Source: an uncultured Poribacteria bacterium (lineage in GTDB: Bacteria > Poribacteria > WGA-4E > WGA-3G). Taken from it: 64,000 bases of DNA. Both the position numbers and the translations under genes were made by a program. Positions 28,104 through 38,196 of the stretch are shown here, one piece after another. Positions within the stretch are counted from its first letter, which is position 1. The number at the start of each line of letters is the position of its first letter. Location: contig OX639973.1 in the NCBI GenBank assembly GCA_951828385.1, forward strand, positions 2,719,200 to 2,783,199. The letters are read 5' to 3'. The notes beneath the pieces are model-generated. The model was not told where the DNA came from, did no database searches, and saw only the letters and a program-made list of their open reading frames with translations.

Positions 28104-28979
28104 ATGCAAATTCCAGACTACTATCAAATCTTAGAGATCGGGCGCGATGCTACCGCCCGTGAAATAAAGAGTGCCTATCGGAAACTCGCAAAACGCTATC
28201 ATCCCGATAAAAACCCGGAACAGACCGCTTTTGCAGAACAGATGTTCCGAGAAGTCTGTAACGCCTATAATACGCTGCACGATATGCAGCAGAAATCTGA
28301 CTATGATCGGACGCTACAGACGATTGAACGGCAGCAAAAAGCAAACGGCGCGTATTTCGACAGACTGAGGAGACTCAATCAGAACTACGCTAAGTTAGAA
28401 TTGCTGTTGCATGCGCTGCTCCATCAAAATTATGAAACCGGTATTTCTATGTATGAGCAGCTACGGCATCACTTCCAAGAAATCGGGAAGGAGTGGCGCA
28501 TCGACGATTTTCTGAGTTACGAGGAAAGCCGGGACTGCGAGTTTCTTATCGCTGAAGCCTATCAGAAGCTTGGGTTTTCTAATGGAGACCCCTCTTCCGC
28601 CCTTGAACGGCATCGAAAGATTGAAAAAGCGATGCTGATGTACGAGTCCTTACTGTCCGCTGAGGCAAAACGCCCCTGCTTCAAACACTTTACTCAAGAA
28701 GTCAAAGAACGCCTTAAATTCATCTATCTCTACCACTTCAGCATTGAAGGTTATGACCAAACGTGCCATATTCCGTTGACGAAGATTCGGGCATTAAAAC
28801 TCCCAAAACGGGAAACTGCATGGATGTACAAAAAAATCGCCGAATTCTATGTTGAGATTGATCGGTTCCCGGAAGCACGAACTGTGCTGAAGATGGCGTT
28901 TGAACTGCAACCGCATCTTACCGGTGCCAAAAAAATCTGTCAAAGATTGAACATGGGAAATCTACAAACTGCACCGTAG
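28104..28979 (+). CDS. J-domain (DnaJ-like) protein with TPR-like tail
   Basis: This 291-residue protein has an N-terminal J domain (YYQILEIGRDATAREIKSAYRKLAKRYHPDK, residues about 5-35) including the HPD motif that stimulates DnaK. There is no zinc-finger or CTD domain, so it is not canonical DnaJ. The remaining 220 residues are helical and may form TPR-like repeats (TAWMYKKIAEFYVEIDRFPEARTVLKMA). I chose the ATG at 28104 because the J domain begins directly after it; the frame extends to 28059. Confidence 0.8.
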   Translation: MQIPDYYQILEIGRDATAREIKSAYRKLAKRYHPDKNPEQTAFAEQMFREVCNAYNTLHDMQQKSDYDRTLQTIERQQKANGAYFDRLRRLNQNYAKLELLLHALLHQNYETGISMYEQLRHHFQEIGKEWRIDDFLSYEESRDCEFLIAEAYQKLGFSNGDPSSALERHRKIEKAMLMYESLLSAEAKRPCFKHFTQEVKERLKFIYLYHFSIEGYDQTCHIPLTKIRALKLPKRETAWMYKKIAEFYVEIDRFPEARTVLKMAFELQPHLTGAKKICQRLNMGNLQTAP

Positions 28980-28990
28980 AAGGGGAAAAT

Positions 28991-29167
28991 TTGACTGAAC
29001 TTATAATGTTATTATTACCGTTTGTTATCATAGCGGCAATTTGGATTTACGCATACCGTCAGGGGGTAAGATACTCCTGCCCGAATTGTGGACAGCGGCA
29101 AATCGGTTGGTCAACACAATGTCCGAGATGCGGCGTAGTATTCAAGGAGTGGAATAACAGAAATTAA
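28991..29167 (+). CDS. Small membrane zinc-ribbon protein (TTG start)
   Basis: A 58-residue protein begins with TTG at 28991, preceded by GAAGGGGA (28979-28986 region). One membrane helix (LIMLLLPFVIIAAIWIYAY, residues about 4-22) is followed by a cytosolic zinc ribbon CPNCG...CPRCG (Cys 30, 33, 44, 47). It starts 12 bases after the J-domain gene and probably shares its transcript. The function is unknown. Confidence 0.65.
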   Translation: MTELIMLLLPFVIIAAIWIYAYRQGVRYSCPNCGQRQIGWSTQCPRCGVVFKEWNNRN

Positions 29168-29242
29168 AATTAGTTATCGGCTGCCAATAAGATGGAGGCA
29201 GCCTCAGTACCAATAACTAACAACCAATCATGAGGAACACGA
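29168..29242. repeat. Short inverted spacer element
   Basis: TTAGTTATCGGCTGCC near 29169 is mirrored by GGCAGCC and later AATAACTAAC near 29190-29221. This resembles the heptad-type arms seen in other spacers. Confidence 0.4.
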
Positions 29243-30130
29243 ATGCGAAAAGAGGTACGCTGGGAACGGATGTTCCCTGACGAATTAGAAGCCGCGTTCA
29301 ACGCATGTCCCGCTGTCTATTTCACCTATGGACTCTGCGAACCGCATGGCCCGCAAAATACAGTCGGATTAGATGCGCTGAAGGCACACGGCATCGCTTG
29401 CCGTGCAGCGCATACACACGGCGGCATTGTCGCACCGCCCGACTATTGGCACATCCATGAACACGGCATGTATGCGAATTGGGCATACCGGAATGTCGGC
29501 GAAGCACGGAGTTGGCTTACCGCTATGCCAGCATGGCAACATTTCAAAAATGTGTGTTATCACGTCCGCGCCGCCGATGCGCTCGGATTCCACGCGGCTA
29601 TCTTTCTCACCGGACACTATGGACCGAATTGGCAAGACCTCAAAACCCTCCTGACGTTAATTCAGCCACACTTCGCTATGCGACTCTACGGACTTCCTGA
29701 CTTCGAGGCGAATACACCGGGGTTTGACCGTCAGGGCAACGGTGGAGACCACGCCGGTAGAGTTGAAACCTCGCTCCTATGGGCAATAGAGCCAGACTGT
29801 GTTGATATGTCGCGGATGCCCGCAGCGGACGCACAAGGACCACACTTCGCTATGGGGTCAAACGCTTCCGACTCCGACCGGCGCATCGGTGAACGGATGG
29901 TGAACGACGAAGTCGAATGGCTCGGAAAAAAGATGAACGCGTTGATGGAAGATTACAAAGCACTGAATATTTCTGAACGCCAACCCGTAACCTTTGAGGA
30001 AGTTGAACAGGTATGGGCAGAAACCGTATCACCCGCCTTGAAAACTTTTGAAACGATGAAAAATCCGGACGCATCGCCACCGGAAGATTCACAGTGGTTT
30101 CGACAGTGCAAACTTCCAGAACTTCCGTAA
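29243..30130 (+). CDS. Creatininase-family amidohydrolase-like protein
   Basis: This 295-residue protein has the creatininase fold pattern. YGLCEPHGPQNTVGLDALKA (about residues 32-51) corresponds to the G-S-x-E-x-HGPH...D metal-binding stretch, with Glu, His and Asp kept. A later TGHYGPNWQ and a GGDHAGRVETSLL motif supply further metal and Glu ligands. Family members hydrolyse creatinine or open cyclic amides, or act in cofactor synthesis (MftE, ArfB). The GAGGAA at 29231 sets the start. It begins a run of four catabolic genes. Confidence 0.75.
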   Translation: MRKEVRWERMFPDELEAAFNACPAVYFTYGLCEPHGPQNTVGLDALKAHGIACRAAHTHGGIVAPPDYWHIHEHGMYANWAYRNVGEARSWLTAMPAWQHFKNVCYHVRAADALGFHAAIFLTGHYGPNWQDLKTLLTLIQPHFAMRLYGLPDFEANTPGFDRQGNGGDHAGRVETSLLWAIEPDCVDMSRMPAADAQGPHFAMGSNASDSDRRIGERMVNDEVEWLGKKMNALMEDYKALNISERQPVTFEEVEQVWAETVSPALKTFETMKNPDASPPEDSQWFRQCKLPELP

Positions 30131-30143
30131 GAGAGGACATCGT

Positions 30144-30905
30144 ATGGAAACGACAAACACACAACTCGCCGAAGACTACCAGAAAAACGGATTTTTGACA
30201 AGCATTCCTATCGCTGATGCCACCGAAGCCACACGCTATCAGCATGCTTACAATGCCTTAGAAGCAGAAGTCGGCAAAGAAAAATGCGAAATCGGTCTCA
30301 TTGACTGGCATTTTGACTATCAATTTATCTGGGAACTCGCCATACATCCGAAAATTGTGGATGTCATTGAGGCACTGATTGGTCCCGACGTTATGCTGTT
30401 AGCAACCCATTTCTTCTGCAAATATGGACCTCGTGAGAAGTTCGTCGCATGGCATCAAGATGTAACGTATTGGGGACTTGAACCGCCAGATGCGGTTACC
30501 GCTTGGTACGCCATAGACGATAGCGATACAGGCAACGGCTGCATGCAGGTAATCCCCGGCAGCCATCAGCGTGGCATACAAGAGCACGGAACATCGGAAC
30601 AGGAAGGCAATTTGTTAAGCATCAATCAGGAGGTACCTGTTACCGAAGCGGAAGCAGAGACCGCTTTTGATTTGGTGCTAAAAGCCGGTGAAATGTCTAT
30701 CCACCACGGACAGATGATACACGGCAGTCTACCGAATCATTCTACACGTCGGCGATGTGGTTTAACAGTTCGCTACATAGCCCCATCGGTGAGACAGGCA
30801 GAGGATAATTCGTTGAAACGTCCATGGAAACCGATCCTGCTGCGCGGCGAAGACCGGTACCAGAATTTTACGACCGTGCCGAAGCCTTTTCCGCCTCATC
30901 AGTAG
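30144..30905 (+). CDS. Phytanoyl-CoA dioxygenase (PhyH) family protein
   Basis: This 253-residue Fe(II)/2-oxoglutarate oxygenase has its metal triad visible as the HQD motif in VAWHQDVTYW (about residues 94-103) and the distal His in MSIHHGQMIHGSLPNHS (about 186-202), with the 2-oxoglutarate Arg in STRRRCGLTVRY. PhyH homologs are strongly expanded in Poribacteria, and substrates are mostly unknown. It begins 13 bases after the creatininase-like gene with AGAGAGGA upstream, so it is likely co-transcribed. Confidence 0.85.
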   Translation: METTNTQLAEDYQKNGFLTSIPIADATEATRYQHAYNALEAEVGKEKCEIGLIDWHFDYQFIWELAIHPKIVDVIEALIGPDVMLLATHFFCKYGPREKFVAWHQDVTYWGLEPPDAVTAWYAIDDSDTGNGCMQVIPGSHQRGIQEHGTSEQEGNLLSINQEVPVTEAEAETAFDLVLKAGEMSIHHGQMIHGSLPNHSTRRRCGLTVRYIAPSVRQAEDNSLKRPWKPILLRGEDRYQNFTTVPKPFPPHQ

Positions 30906-30950
30906 TCGTAGACATCTCCACACCATCGTAAAAAACAGGCGAGGAGTCAA

Positions 30951-32108
30951 ATGAGTGCTCATATCTACGATGTAATCGTCATCGGTGCCGGCGGGATGGG
31001 GAGTGCAACCGCATATCATCTCGCTAAATCGGGTGCTAACGTGCTGGTTTTAGAGCAGTTCCAGCGTGGACACACCTTCGGCAGTTCACACGGTCCAACC
31101 CGCATCATCCGTTTCTTCTACGATAAAGCCTTCTACACTGAATTGATGAAAACTGCATACGCCGAATGGCGCGACCTCGAATCTGTATCGGGGAAGTCGC
31201 TGCTTTTCATCACAGGGAGCGTGTGTCTCGGTGCAAGCGGGAATCCGTACGGACGCACTGCACGGCGGAGCTTAGATGCCGCCGGTGTTGAATCCGAGTG
31301 GTGGAGTGCGACGCAATTGGCAGAACGTTTTCCGCAGTTCCGGGTGTCGAACGATATGGACATCCTCTATCAGAAAGACACCGGTTTCCTCTACGCTTCC
31401 GAGTGTGTCGCTACGCACTTGCAATTAGCTGAACAGTCCGGTGCAACAGTTCGAGAGGATACTCCCGTAACCGACATTGATTGGCAAGCAGATGTTCCGA
31501 CTGTCCGCACTGAAGGCGACCTATTTTATGGCAGAAAAGTCGTCGTGACCGCCGGCGCGTGGACAGGGAAACTCCTCGCGGCATTGGATCTTCCGCTCAC
31601 CGTTACAAAACAGCAGGTGTGCTACTACCAACCGACAGACACTCACCTTTTCCAACCAGATCAGTTCCCTGTTTTCACGGAAGCAACGGAAGATGGCGAA
31701 TTTCTCTACGGTATCCCGGCATTCGGCTTTGGTGTAAAGATGGCACGTCACGGACGCGGGCAAATCGTTTCCCCTGATACATGCGAACGCACCCCCGACA
31801 CAGATTACATTGCCCATATAGATGCCTACATACAAGAACGTATCCCAGAACTCGGAAAAACCACACACGCCGAGGTCTGCCTCTACACCGAAACCGCTGA
31901 CGAAGATTTTATCATTGACGCACATCCACGCTGCCCAGACTTATTAATTGCGGCAGGTTTCTCAGGACACGGCTTCAAGTTTTGCTCCCTTGTTGGGCGC
32001 ATCATGAGTGAACTTACACTGAATGGCAAAACCGACTTTGACATCCATCCATTTCGGATCGACCGAGAACCAGAAATCTCAAGCGGTATCCCAAGGTTAC
32101 AATCATGA
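30951..32108 (+). CDS. solA: N-methyl-L-tryptophan / sarcosine oxidase-like flavoprotein
   Basis: This 385-residue DAO-family oxidase has the FAD motif VIGAGGMGSATAYHLAKSGA (about residues 9-28) and SSHGPTRIIR (about 44-53). CLYTETADEDFIID (about residues 308-321) carries the Cys that links FAD covalently in monomeric sarcosine oxidases. It removes N-methyl groups from amino acids, yielding formaldehyde and H2O2. GAGGAG sits just upstream of the ATG. Substrate assignment between N-methyltryptophan and sarcosine is open. Confidence 0.82.
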   Translation: MSAHIYDVIVIGAGGMGSATAYHLAKSGANVLVLEQFQRGHTFGSSHGPTRIIRFFYDKAFYTELMKTAYAEWRDLESVSGKSLLFITGSVCLGASGNPYGRTARRSLDAAGVESEWWSATQLAERFPQFRVSNDMDILYQKDTGFLYASECVATHLQLAEQSGATVREDTPVTDIDWQADVPTVRTEGDLFYGRKVVVTAGAWTGKLLAALDLPLTVTKQQVCYYQPTDTHLFQPDQFPVFTEATEDGEFLYGIPAFGFGVKMARHGRGQIVSPDTCERTPDTDYIAHIDAYIQERIPELGKTTHAEVCLYTETADEDFIIDAHPRCPDLLIAAGFSGHGFKFCSLVGRIMSELTLNGKTDFDIHPFRIDREPEISSGIPRLQS

Positions 32109-32113
32109 CGAAT

Positions 32114-32188
32114 GGTTGTCGGTTGTTGGTGATTGGTTATTGGAAAGAGATCTCTTTACCAATCACCATTAACTATTAACCATTAACC
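32114..32188. repeat. Inverted heptad-repeat element
   Basis: Arms GGTTGTTGGTGATTGGTTATTGG and CCAATCACC/ATTAACTATTAACC meet at a near-perfect centre AAAGAGATCTCTTT (about 32144-32157). The units are seven bases long (GGTTATT, ACCATTA). Confidence 0.6.
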
Positions 32189-32230
32189 ACTGTGCGCGTA
32201 ATCCGCGATTCAGATAAAGGAGACAGGACA

Positions 32231-33595
32231 ATGCAAACAACCCTTAAAGCAGGAAGCGCGACCGCGAATATCACACCACCGCTTGGCACACGGATACCGG
32301 GCGGCTTCCGACCCAGATACGCTGAAAATGTTGACGATGAACTCTTTGCCAAAGCCGTTGTTATTGACAACGGGGCAACGCGAATCGCAATCGTTACGTG
32401 TGACCTCATCGCTATACCAGAGCAGGTCGCAAACGCTGCCAAAACACGCATTGCCGATAGGTGTGGTATCCCTGCAGCGCACGTCATGGTGAACGCGACA
32501 CATACACATACCGCTGTCGCCATCGCTGATCTGCTTGGCGTTGATGCGGATACGGATTACACCGAGTGGGTGCCGTTGAAAATTGCCGATGCAGTTGAGC
32601 TCGCAGTGTGGCGACTCCAGCCAGCACGCGTAGGGTTCGCCAGCGTCAATGAAGCGCGTATCACCTTCAATCGGCGGTGGCACATGAAAGATGGCACTGT
32701 CCGTTTTAATCCCGGTGTCAATAATCCAGATCTTGTGAAGCCGACCGGTACAATTGATCCAGAGGTGGCGATGCTGTTCGTTGAAGCCGAAGACGGAACT
32801 CCGATCTCCGCGGTGGCTAACTTTTCGCTCCACTACATCGGTACAGACAACAGCAATGCCCTTTCTGCAGACTATTTTGGGCACTTTGACCGACTCATGC
32901 GACACTATCTCGGGGATACATGTATCTCACTCCTCTGGAACGCCGCATCTGGACAGATTAACAATACCGACTTCAGTGGACAGACGAAATGGACAGCAAG
33001 CGGACATCAACAGGCGGTGAAAATGGCAAATGTTCTCGCGGGACATTTTATCACAGAGATGCAGTTCATGGAGATGCACGACACACTTGACCTCAGCGGA
33101 GAGCTTGCTACGCTGACGTTCCAACGCAAACAGATTACCGCTGAAGATCTCAAAGTTGCCGAACAGGTACTGTCCGTGCCACAAGGCACTTACAACGGCT
33201 ATGAAACCGGTCCGTTTAGCTGGGTCGTCGGGCAGCCAATACCACAGGCATTGGTTGATGTCTACGCGCGTGAATGCCAACGTTTGGCGAAATTACCGGC
33301 GCAGATGACTGCACCAATTCAAGTGCTCCGATTGGGTGAGGCGGCGATTGTAGCACTGCCTGGAGAGGTATTCGTTGAAACGGGGATGAATATCAAGTCG
33401 AAGTCTGATGCGAGTCCAACATTTCTCGTCAGCTTGGCGAATGGATATATCGGTTATATCTGTACGGATAAGGCGTTGACAGAGGAGGGCGGCTACGAGA
33501 CATGGGCAGCGAAATCCTCATTACCAGCTGTTGGGACAGTCCCAGCAATGGAAGCACTCGTGGCTTCGTTGTTGGATGAGTGTAAAGCTGTGTGA
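32231..33595 (+). CDS. Neutral ceramidase-like N-terminal domain protein
   Basis: This 454-residue protein resembles neutral/alkaline ceramidases: AGSATANITPPLGTRIPGG (about residues 7-25), VTCDLIAIPE, and NATHTHTA with the zinc-ligand histidines (about 92-98). In Poribacteria-like genomes such proteins are multicopy and probably hydrolyse other amides or lipids. No signal peptide is evident. AAAGGAGA upstream of 32231 sets the start. The HTH zinc site and the FSLHYIGTDN segment support an intact active site. Confidence 0.78.
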   Translation: MQTTLKAGSATANITPPLGTRIPGGFRPRYAENVDDELFAKAVVIDNGATRIAIVTCDLIAIPEQVANAAKTRIADRCGIPAAHVMVNATHTHTAVAIADLLGVDADTDYTEWVPLKIADAVELAVWRLQPARVGFASVNEARITFNRRWHMKDGTVRFNPGVNNPDLVKPTGTIDPEVAMLFVEAEDGTPISAVANFSLHYIGTDNSNALSADYFGHFDRLMRHYLGDTCISLLWNAASGQINNTDFSGQTKWTASGHQQAVKMANVLAGHFITEMQFMEMHDTLDLSGELATLTFQRKQITAEDLKVAEQVLSVPQGTYNGYETGPFSWVVGQPIPQALVDVYARECQRLAKLPAQMTAPIQVLRLGEAAIVALPGEVFVETGMNIKSKSDASPTFLVSLANGYIGYICTDKALTEEGGYETWAAKSSLPAVGTVPAMEALVASLLDECKAV

Positions 33596-33670
33596 AGTAG
33601 GAGACTATGCCTTAAAAAAATAGAGAGACGGGCATGGGGACCCGCCTCCGGGAAAAAATAGAATAGAAAG

Positions 33671-34069
<399 letters not shown>

Positions 34070-34094
34070 TTACAATCCTTGCCCTCAAGGTTTA

Positions 34095-34140
34095 TATAAT
34101 AATACAAGTAGGGTGGGCGGATACGGAATCCGCCCTACAG
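34095..34140. repeat. Hairpin repeat between glnA and glnB
   Basis: GTAGGGTGGGCGGAT and ATCCGCCCTAC form a long hairpin (core GGGCGGAT/ATCCGCCC). It may separate glnA and glnB expression; the T-run needed for termination is not evident. Confidence 0.45.
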
Positions 34141-34168
34141 AGCGTTTTCAAAACCTCGTTCACACGAT

Positions 34169-35584
34169 CTAAATATCGTGATAGAGGAAGAATTCATACG
34201 GATGCGGCCGCATGTTGATCGCATCGACCTCATTTTCACGTTTGTAATCAATCCAGACATCCAAGACATCTTGGGTGAACACGTCGCCCTTGAGAAGATA
34301 TTCGTGGTCTTCTTCTAAGGCATCCAAGGAATCGCCGAGAGAGACTGGTGTTGATTCGATGTCGGCGAGCTCTTCCGGCTCGAGGTCGTAAAGGTCTTTA
34401 TCGAGCGGGTCACCCGGGTGGATGCGGTTCTGTATACCGTCAAGCCCTGCCATGAGCAGTGCGCTGAAGGCGAGATAAGGATTACAGGATGGGTCCGGGG
34501 TCCGGAACTCGACCCGTTTCGCTTTCTCACTCTTTGAATAGACAGGAATACGGACGCATGCACTACGGTTGCGTTGCGAATAGGCGATGTTCACAGGTGC
34601 TTCATACCCGGGAACCAACCGTTTGTAGGAGTTGGTTGTCGGCGCGATGATGGCACAAAGCGAGCGGGCGTGCGCGAGCAAGCCACCGATGTAGTAGAGG
34701 GCGTCCTCACTGAGAAGTGAATATCCCTGCGGGTCGTAAAAAACGTTCTTGCCGTCTTTCCAGAGGCTCTGGTGGACGTGCATCCCGGAACCGTTGTCTT
34801 GGAAGAGCGGTTTCGGCATAAAGGTGGCGACCAAGTTGTTCTCACGCGCCATATTTTTGATGATGTACTTATACAGAGCAATCTTATCGCCTGTCTCCGT
34901 GAGGGGACCAAAACGAATATCAATCTCACCTTGACCTGCGGTTCCCACTTCGTGGTGGTGAACTTCCACATCAATCCCAGCTTCCATCAGCTTCAGACAG
35001 ATCTCGGAACGGAGGTCTTGAAGCGTGTCAGAAGGCGGTACCGGGAAGTACCCTTCTTTATAGCGCGGTTTATACCCGAGGTTCGGATTCTCTTCGCGGC
35101 CTGAATTCCAACTGCCTTCAACGGAATCCACATGATAGAACCCAGAATTCTGGCTCTGTCCGTAGCGGATATCATTCAGGAGATAGAATTCTGCTTCAGG
35201 CCCCCAGAAACTCTCATCAGCAATGCCTGTGGACTGTAGATAGGCTTCTGCCTTCTGTGCGATATGCCGTACATCGCGTGTGTAACTCTCCAACGTGATT
35301 GGGTCTTTGATGTTACACGTCATACTGAGTGTCGGCACTTTGCAAACCGGGTCAATCAGAGCCGTTGTTGGATCCGGAAAGAGCAGCATATCGCTCTCGT
35401 TAATCGCCTGGAAACCACGGATACTCGAGCCGTCAAAACCGCAACCTTCTTCAAACATATCTTCGCTCAACTCTTCTGCCATAAGGGAAAAGTGTTGCCA
35501 CATGCCCGGCAGATCCATGAATTTGAGGTCGATAATCTTTATATCATTCTCTTTTGCAAGTGCAACCACCTCACTTGGTGTCAT
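34169..35584 (-). CDS. glnA: Glutamine synthetase type I
   Basis: This 471-residue enzyme makes glutamine from glutamate and ammonia. Metal and substrate motifs are intact: [16 protein letters not shown] (about residue 204), [11 protein letters not shown] (about 262) and [12 protein letters not shown] (about 335). The stretch [12 protein letters not shown] holds the Tyr usually adenylylated in GSI-beta enzymes, suggesting GlnE-type control. It is followed by glnB on the same strand. Confidence 0.97.
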   Translation of the reverse strand: MTPSEVVALAKENDIKIIDLKFMDLPGMWQHFSLMAEELSEDMFEEGCGFDGSSIRGFQAINESDMLLFPDPTTALIDPVCKVPTLSMTCNIKDPITLESYTRDVRHIAQKAEAYLQSTGIADESFWGPEAEFYLLNDIRYGQSQNSGFYHVDSVEGSWNSGREENPNLGYKPRYKEGYFPVPPSDTLQDLRSEICLKLMEAGIDVEVHHHEVGTAGQGEIDIRFGPLTETGDKIALYKYIIKNMARENNLVATFMPKPLFQDNGSGMHVHQSLWKDGKNVFYDPQGYSLLSEDALYYIGGLLAHARSLCAIIAPTTNSYKRLVPGYEAPVNIAYSQRNRSACVRIPVYSKSEKAKRVEFRTPDPSCNPYLAFSALLMAGLDGIQNRIHPGDPLDKDLYDLEPEELADIESTPVSLGDSLDALEEDHEYLLKGDVFTQDVLDVWIDYKRENEVDAINMRPHPYEFFLYHDI

Positions 35585-36142
35585 TCACATATCCTCCTAA
35601 TTTCGGCGTAACTTGAAAGCCGAAACTTGCTATCAAAACTCAAAAATGGTTGTTGGTTATTAGTTGTTGGTTATTGGTAAGAGGTCTCCTATGAACTTGA
35701 CAGTCGCCCTCTTCACCTCTGAACCATAAACCATTAACCGAGATTACAATCTGATGAAACGGCGCAGAGAAACGCGGCATAAAAGTCCAACGGTCTCCCT
35801 AAAATCCCGTTCCAATAACTCAGAAAAATGCCCTTGATTCGTCAATTGAATGCGCAACTCATGCCACTTGACGAGTGTCTTACGCAATAGGTAAGCAAAA
35901 TTTATGCCAATCAACGTTGATTGAGTAGCGTAGGCATTCATTTGACGAAAATAGGTAAATTTTCGTGTAAAACCACGAATTACAGCGACCTAAGACGGAA
36001 AGTTGGCGTGAAACGGTCTACTGCTACGATTTTTTGTCACGCCGCATATCAAAAACTCCGAAACCTTGCCAAATTATTAGGCATAGCATTGCACGTTTTT
36101 TGCGCATAGCACCCGGCCGCTATCAAAACCGCGACGGAGTCG
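35585..36142. other. Gene-free spacer upstream of glnA
   Basis: An inverted heptad element occupies 35647-35740 (GGTTGTTGGTTATT arms and AACCATAAACCATTAACC). A minus-strand frame at 35744-35941 could encode 65 residues (LVKWHELRIQLTNQGHF...), and short plus-strand frames exist near 35921-36109. None has a ribosome site or a recognised family. The rest is unassigned. Confidence 0.4.
35647..35740. repeat. Inverted heptad-repeat element
   Basis: GGTTGTTGGTTATTAGTTGTTGG on the left and CATAAACCATTAACC on the right enclose an AGAGG...CCTCTTC core. It sits 63 bp upstream of the glnA start, where it could affect glnA transcription. Confidence 0.55.
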
Positions 36143-36727
36143 TTATTCCTCCGAGAATTCAACATCTTTGGCGAATCGGCTCGTTTCGGGACCGTCCTGC
36201 CCCGCATACTTGTTCGCCGGTTTGAGTTGATACGGCACACGTGCGGGTGAAGAAAGCTGCGCAAAAGTAAACGCACAGATCCGCATACCGGGGTATAATT
36301 TGACCGGCATGCGCCCCAAATTCCCTAACTCCAAAGTGGGAATCCCGACCCAGCCTGGGTCAAAGAGACCGGCAGTACTATGGACGATAATGCCGAGCCT
36401 CCCCAAACTGCTTCTGCCTTCAAGCCGTGCCATCACATCGTCTGCCAACTCAAGTGTTTCCTGCGTTGCCGCCAAGACAAACTCACCCGGTTGCATTGTG
36501 AAAGCATCACCATCAGGGACATCAACCCGCCGCATTAAATCGTCGGCATCAATTTCTGCACCCAGATCAATATACGGGTACTTGCTATGCTCAAACACCC
36601 GGAAAGTGTTGCTCAATCTGAAATCAATGGAACAACTGCCGAGTTGCGTTTCCAAGTCGGGCATCGGGGAGATTCTGATTTTCCCGTTATCTATATACTT
36701 GATAATATCTCTATCTGATAAAAACAT
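36143..36727 (-). CDS. dcd: dCTP deaminase
   Basis: This 194-residue trimeric dUTPase-fold enzyme deaminates dCTP to dUTP for dTTP supply. GRSSLGRLGIIVHSTAGLFDPGWVG (about residues 104-128) and TLELGNLG (about 131-138) include the catalytic Arg, Ser and Glu. The STAGLFDPGW form resembles enzymes that may also hydrolyse dUTP, but this cannot be settled here. It follows the GlcF-like gene by 20 bases. Confidence 0.92.
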   Translation of the reverse strand: MFLSDRDIIKYIDNGKIRISPMPDLETQLGSCSIDFRLSNTFRVFEHSKYPYIDLGAEIDADDLMRRVDVPDGDAFTMQPGEFVLAATQETLELADDVMARLEGRSSLGRLGIIVHSTAGLFDPGWVGIPTLELGNLGRMPVKLYPGMRICAFTFAQLSSPARVPYQLKPANKYAGQDGPETSRFAKDVEFSEE

Positions 36728-36747
36728 TCTTTACACTATTGCCGTCG

Positions 36748-38082
36748 CTACTGCTCAGGCAAAAAATCCTCTGGGGCGATACCACGATAGGCATAGTCTA
36801 AAAGATTCACAGGATGCATCGCCTTCATCTGCAACCCATGTTTCCGAATACCGAGTTGAATTTGGAGCAAGCAGCCCGGGTTCCCCGTTGCGACGATATC
36901 AGCATCGGTTTCAGCGATGTGCGCCATCTTACGTTCCAAAATCCCTTGCGAAAGTTCCGGTTGTGTGATGTTATAGATCCCCGCACTTCCACAGCACCAT
37001 TCGGATTCGGTTAACTCAATCAACTCAAGTCCCGGTATCGATTCAAGTACTTTGCGAGGTTGATCTTTTACGCTTTGTCCGTGAAGGAGATGACACGGTT
37101 CATCATAAGTAACACGTTTTTCGATCTTTCCTGTCGGGGGTATCATCTCAATTTCGGCTAAAAATTCGCTGATGTCGCGCATTTTATGACTAAAGTGTTC
37201 CGCTTTCGCTGCGTAGGCGGTATCGTTCTCTAAAAGTGCCTCGTACTCTTTAAGCGTCGCACCGCAACCAGCAGAGTTGATGATAATAGCGTCTAAATTC
37301 TCCGCTTCAAACGCATCAATATTCTGCTTGGCAAGGACTGAAGCGACATCTCGCACGCCGTTATGAAGGTGTAGCGCGCCACAACAGGTCTGATTTCGTG
37401 GTGTAACGACTTCGCAACCGTTCTCTGCTAAGACTCGGATCGTTGCGACATTCGTCTCCGTGAAAACCTGATTCATAATACACCCGGGTATGAATCCGAC
37501 ACGATACCGGGTTTCGCCTTCGGCAGGCGTAATGTCGCGTATTGTATATTTCAGCTGCGGCGGTGGGATCTTCGGCAGTAACGATTCCATTTCTCCGAGT
37601 TGTCCCATCAGTTTCAGGATACCCGTTTTTTGGACAAGCCATCGGATACCGAGCCGCTGATAGAGCCACATCAACTCAAAAATTAGGTCCAAGCGTTCTT
37701 TATTCGGCAGAAGTTGTTTGAAGACGAGGTTCGTCCAGAATCGATAAGCTGCTGAGCGCGGTGCGTTCTGTTCATAGATGGCACGCGCCTGTTCAAGAAG
37801 TTCCCCGAAATGGACACCGGAGGGACAAGCGGTTTCGCATGCGCGGCAATCTAAACACCGGTAGATGTATTCTGACCATTCTTCGCTGAGCGGGGTGGCA
37901 TCCTCATCTTTGAAGGCACTCCCCATGAGGTAGAGCCTACCCCGTGGTGAATCCGTTTCTAAGCCTAATTCTCGATAGGTTGGACAGGTGGGTAGACAAA
38001 GTCCACAGTGCGTACAAGCGTCCCACTTCTTCCAACTGAAGGAGTCTACGCCGATAAGTTGTTGTGTTTGTTGGTTGGACAT
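36748..38082 (-). CDS. glcF: GlcF-like Fe-S oxidoreductase subunit
   Basis: This 444-residue protein has two 4Fe-4S clusters: CTHCGLCLPTC (about residues 18-28) and CLDCRACETACP (about 71-82). Two CCG domains follow, ending in NSAGCGATLKEY and EPCHLLHG...SEWCCGSAGIYN. This is the electron-transfer subunit of glycolate oxidase. Its usual flavin partners GlcD and GlcE are not adjacent; a GlcD-like gene lies 20 kb away on the other strand. It may serve that enzyme in trans. Confidence 0.85.
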   Translation of the reverse strand: MSNQQTQQLIGVDSFSWKKWDACTHCGLCLPTCPTYRELGLETDSPRGRLYLMGSAFKDEDATPLSEEWSEYIYRCLDCRACETACPSGVHFGELLEQARAIYEQNAPRSAAYRFWTNLVFKQLLPNKERLDLIFELMWLYQRLGIRWLVQKTGILKLMGQLGEMESLLPKIPPPQLKYTIRDITPAEGETRYRVGFIPGCIMNQVFTETNVATIRVLAENGCEVVTPRNQTCCGALHLHNGVRDVASVLAKQNIDAFEAENLDAIIINSAGCGATLKEYEALLENDTAYAAKAEHFSHKMRDISEFLAEIEMIPPTGKIEKRVTYDEPCHLLHGQSVKDQPRKVLESIPGLELIELTESEWCCGSAGIYNITQPELSQGILERKMAHIAETDADIVATGNPGCLLQIQLGIRKHGLQMKAMHPVNLLDYAYRGIAPEDFLPEQ

Positions 38083-38092
38083 GTTTTAGTAG

Positions 38093-38188
38093 GTATAAGT
38101 TATAAGTTATAAGTTAAGAGGTATCTGTAACAAGCATCGTGAATTGTTACGGGCAGACTCTTAACTAACCACTTATAACTATTAACTA
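38093..38188. repeat. Inverted heptad-repeat element
   Basis: Left arm: TTATAAG units repeated, then TTAAGAGG (about 38093-38122). Right arm: CTCTTAACTAACC, CTTATAACTATTAACTATT (about 38157-38188). About 35 bp lie between the arms. Confidence 0.65.
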
Positions 38189-38196
38189 TTCCCGAT

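Noticed and set aside
35744-35941. 65-residue minus-strand frame upstream of glnA
   Set aside because: No ribosome site and no recognised family; protein-like character is too weak to call a gene.
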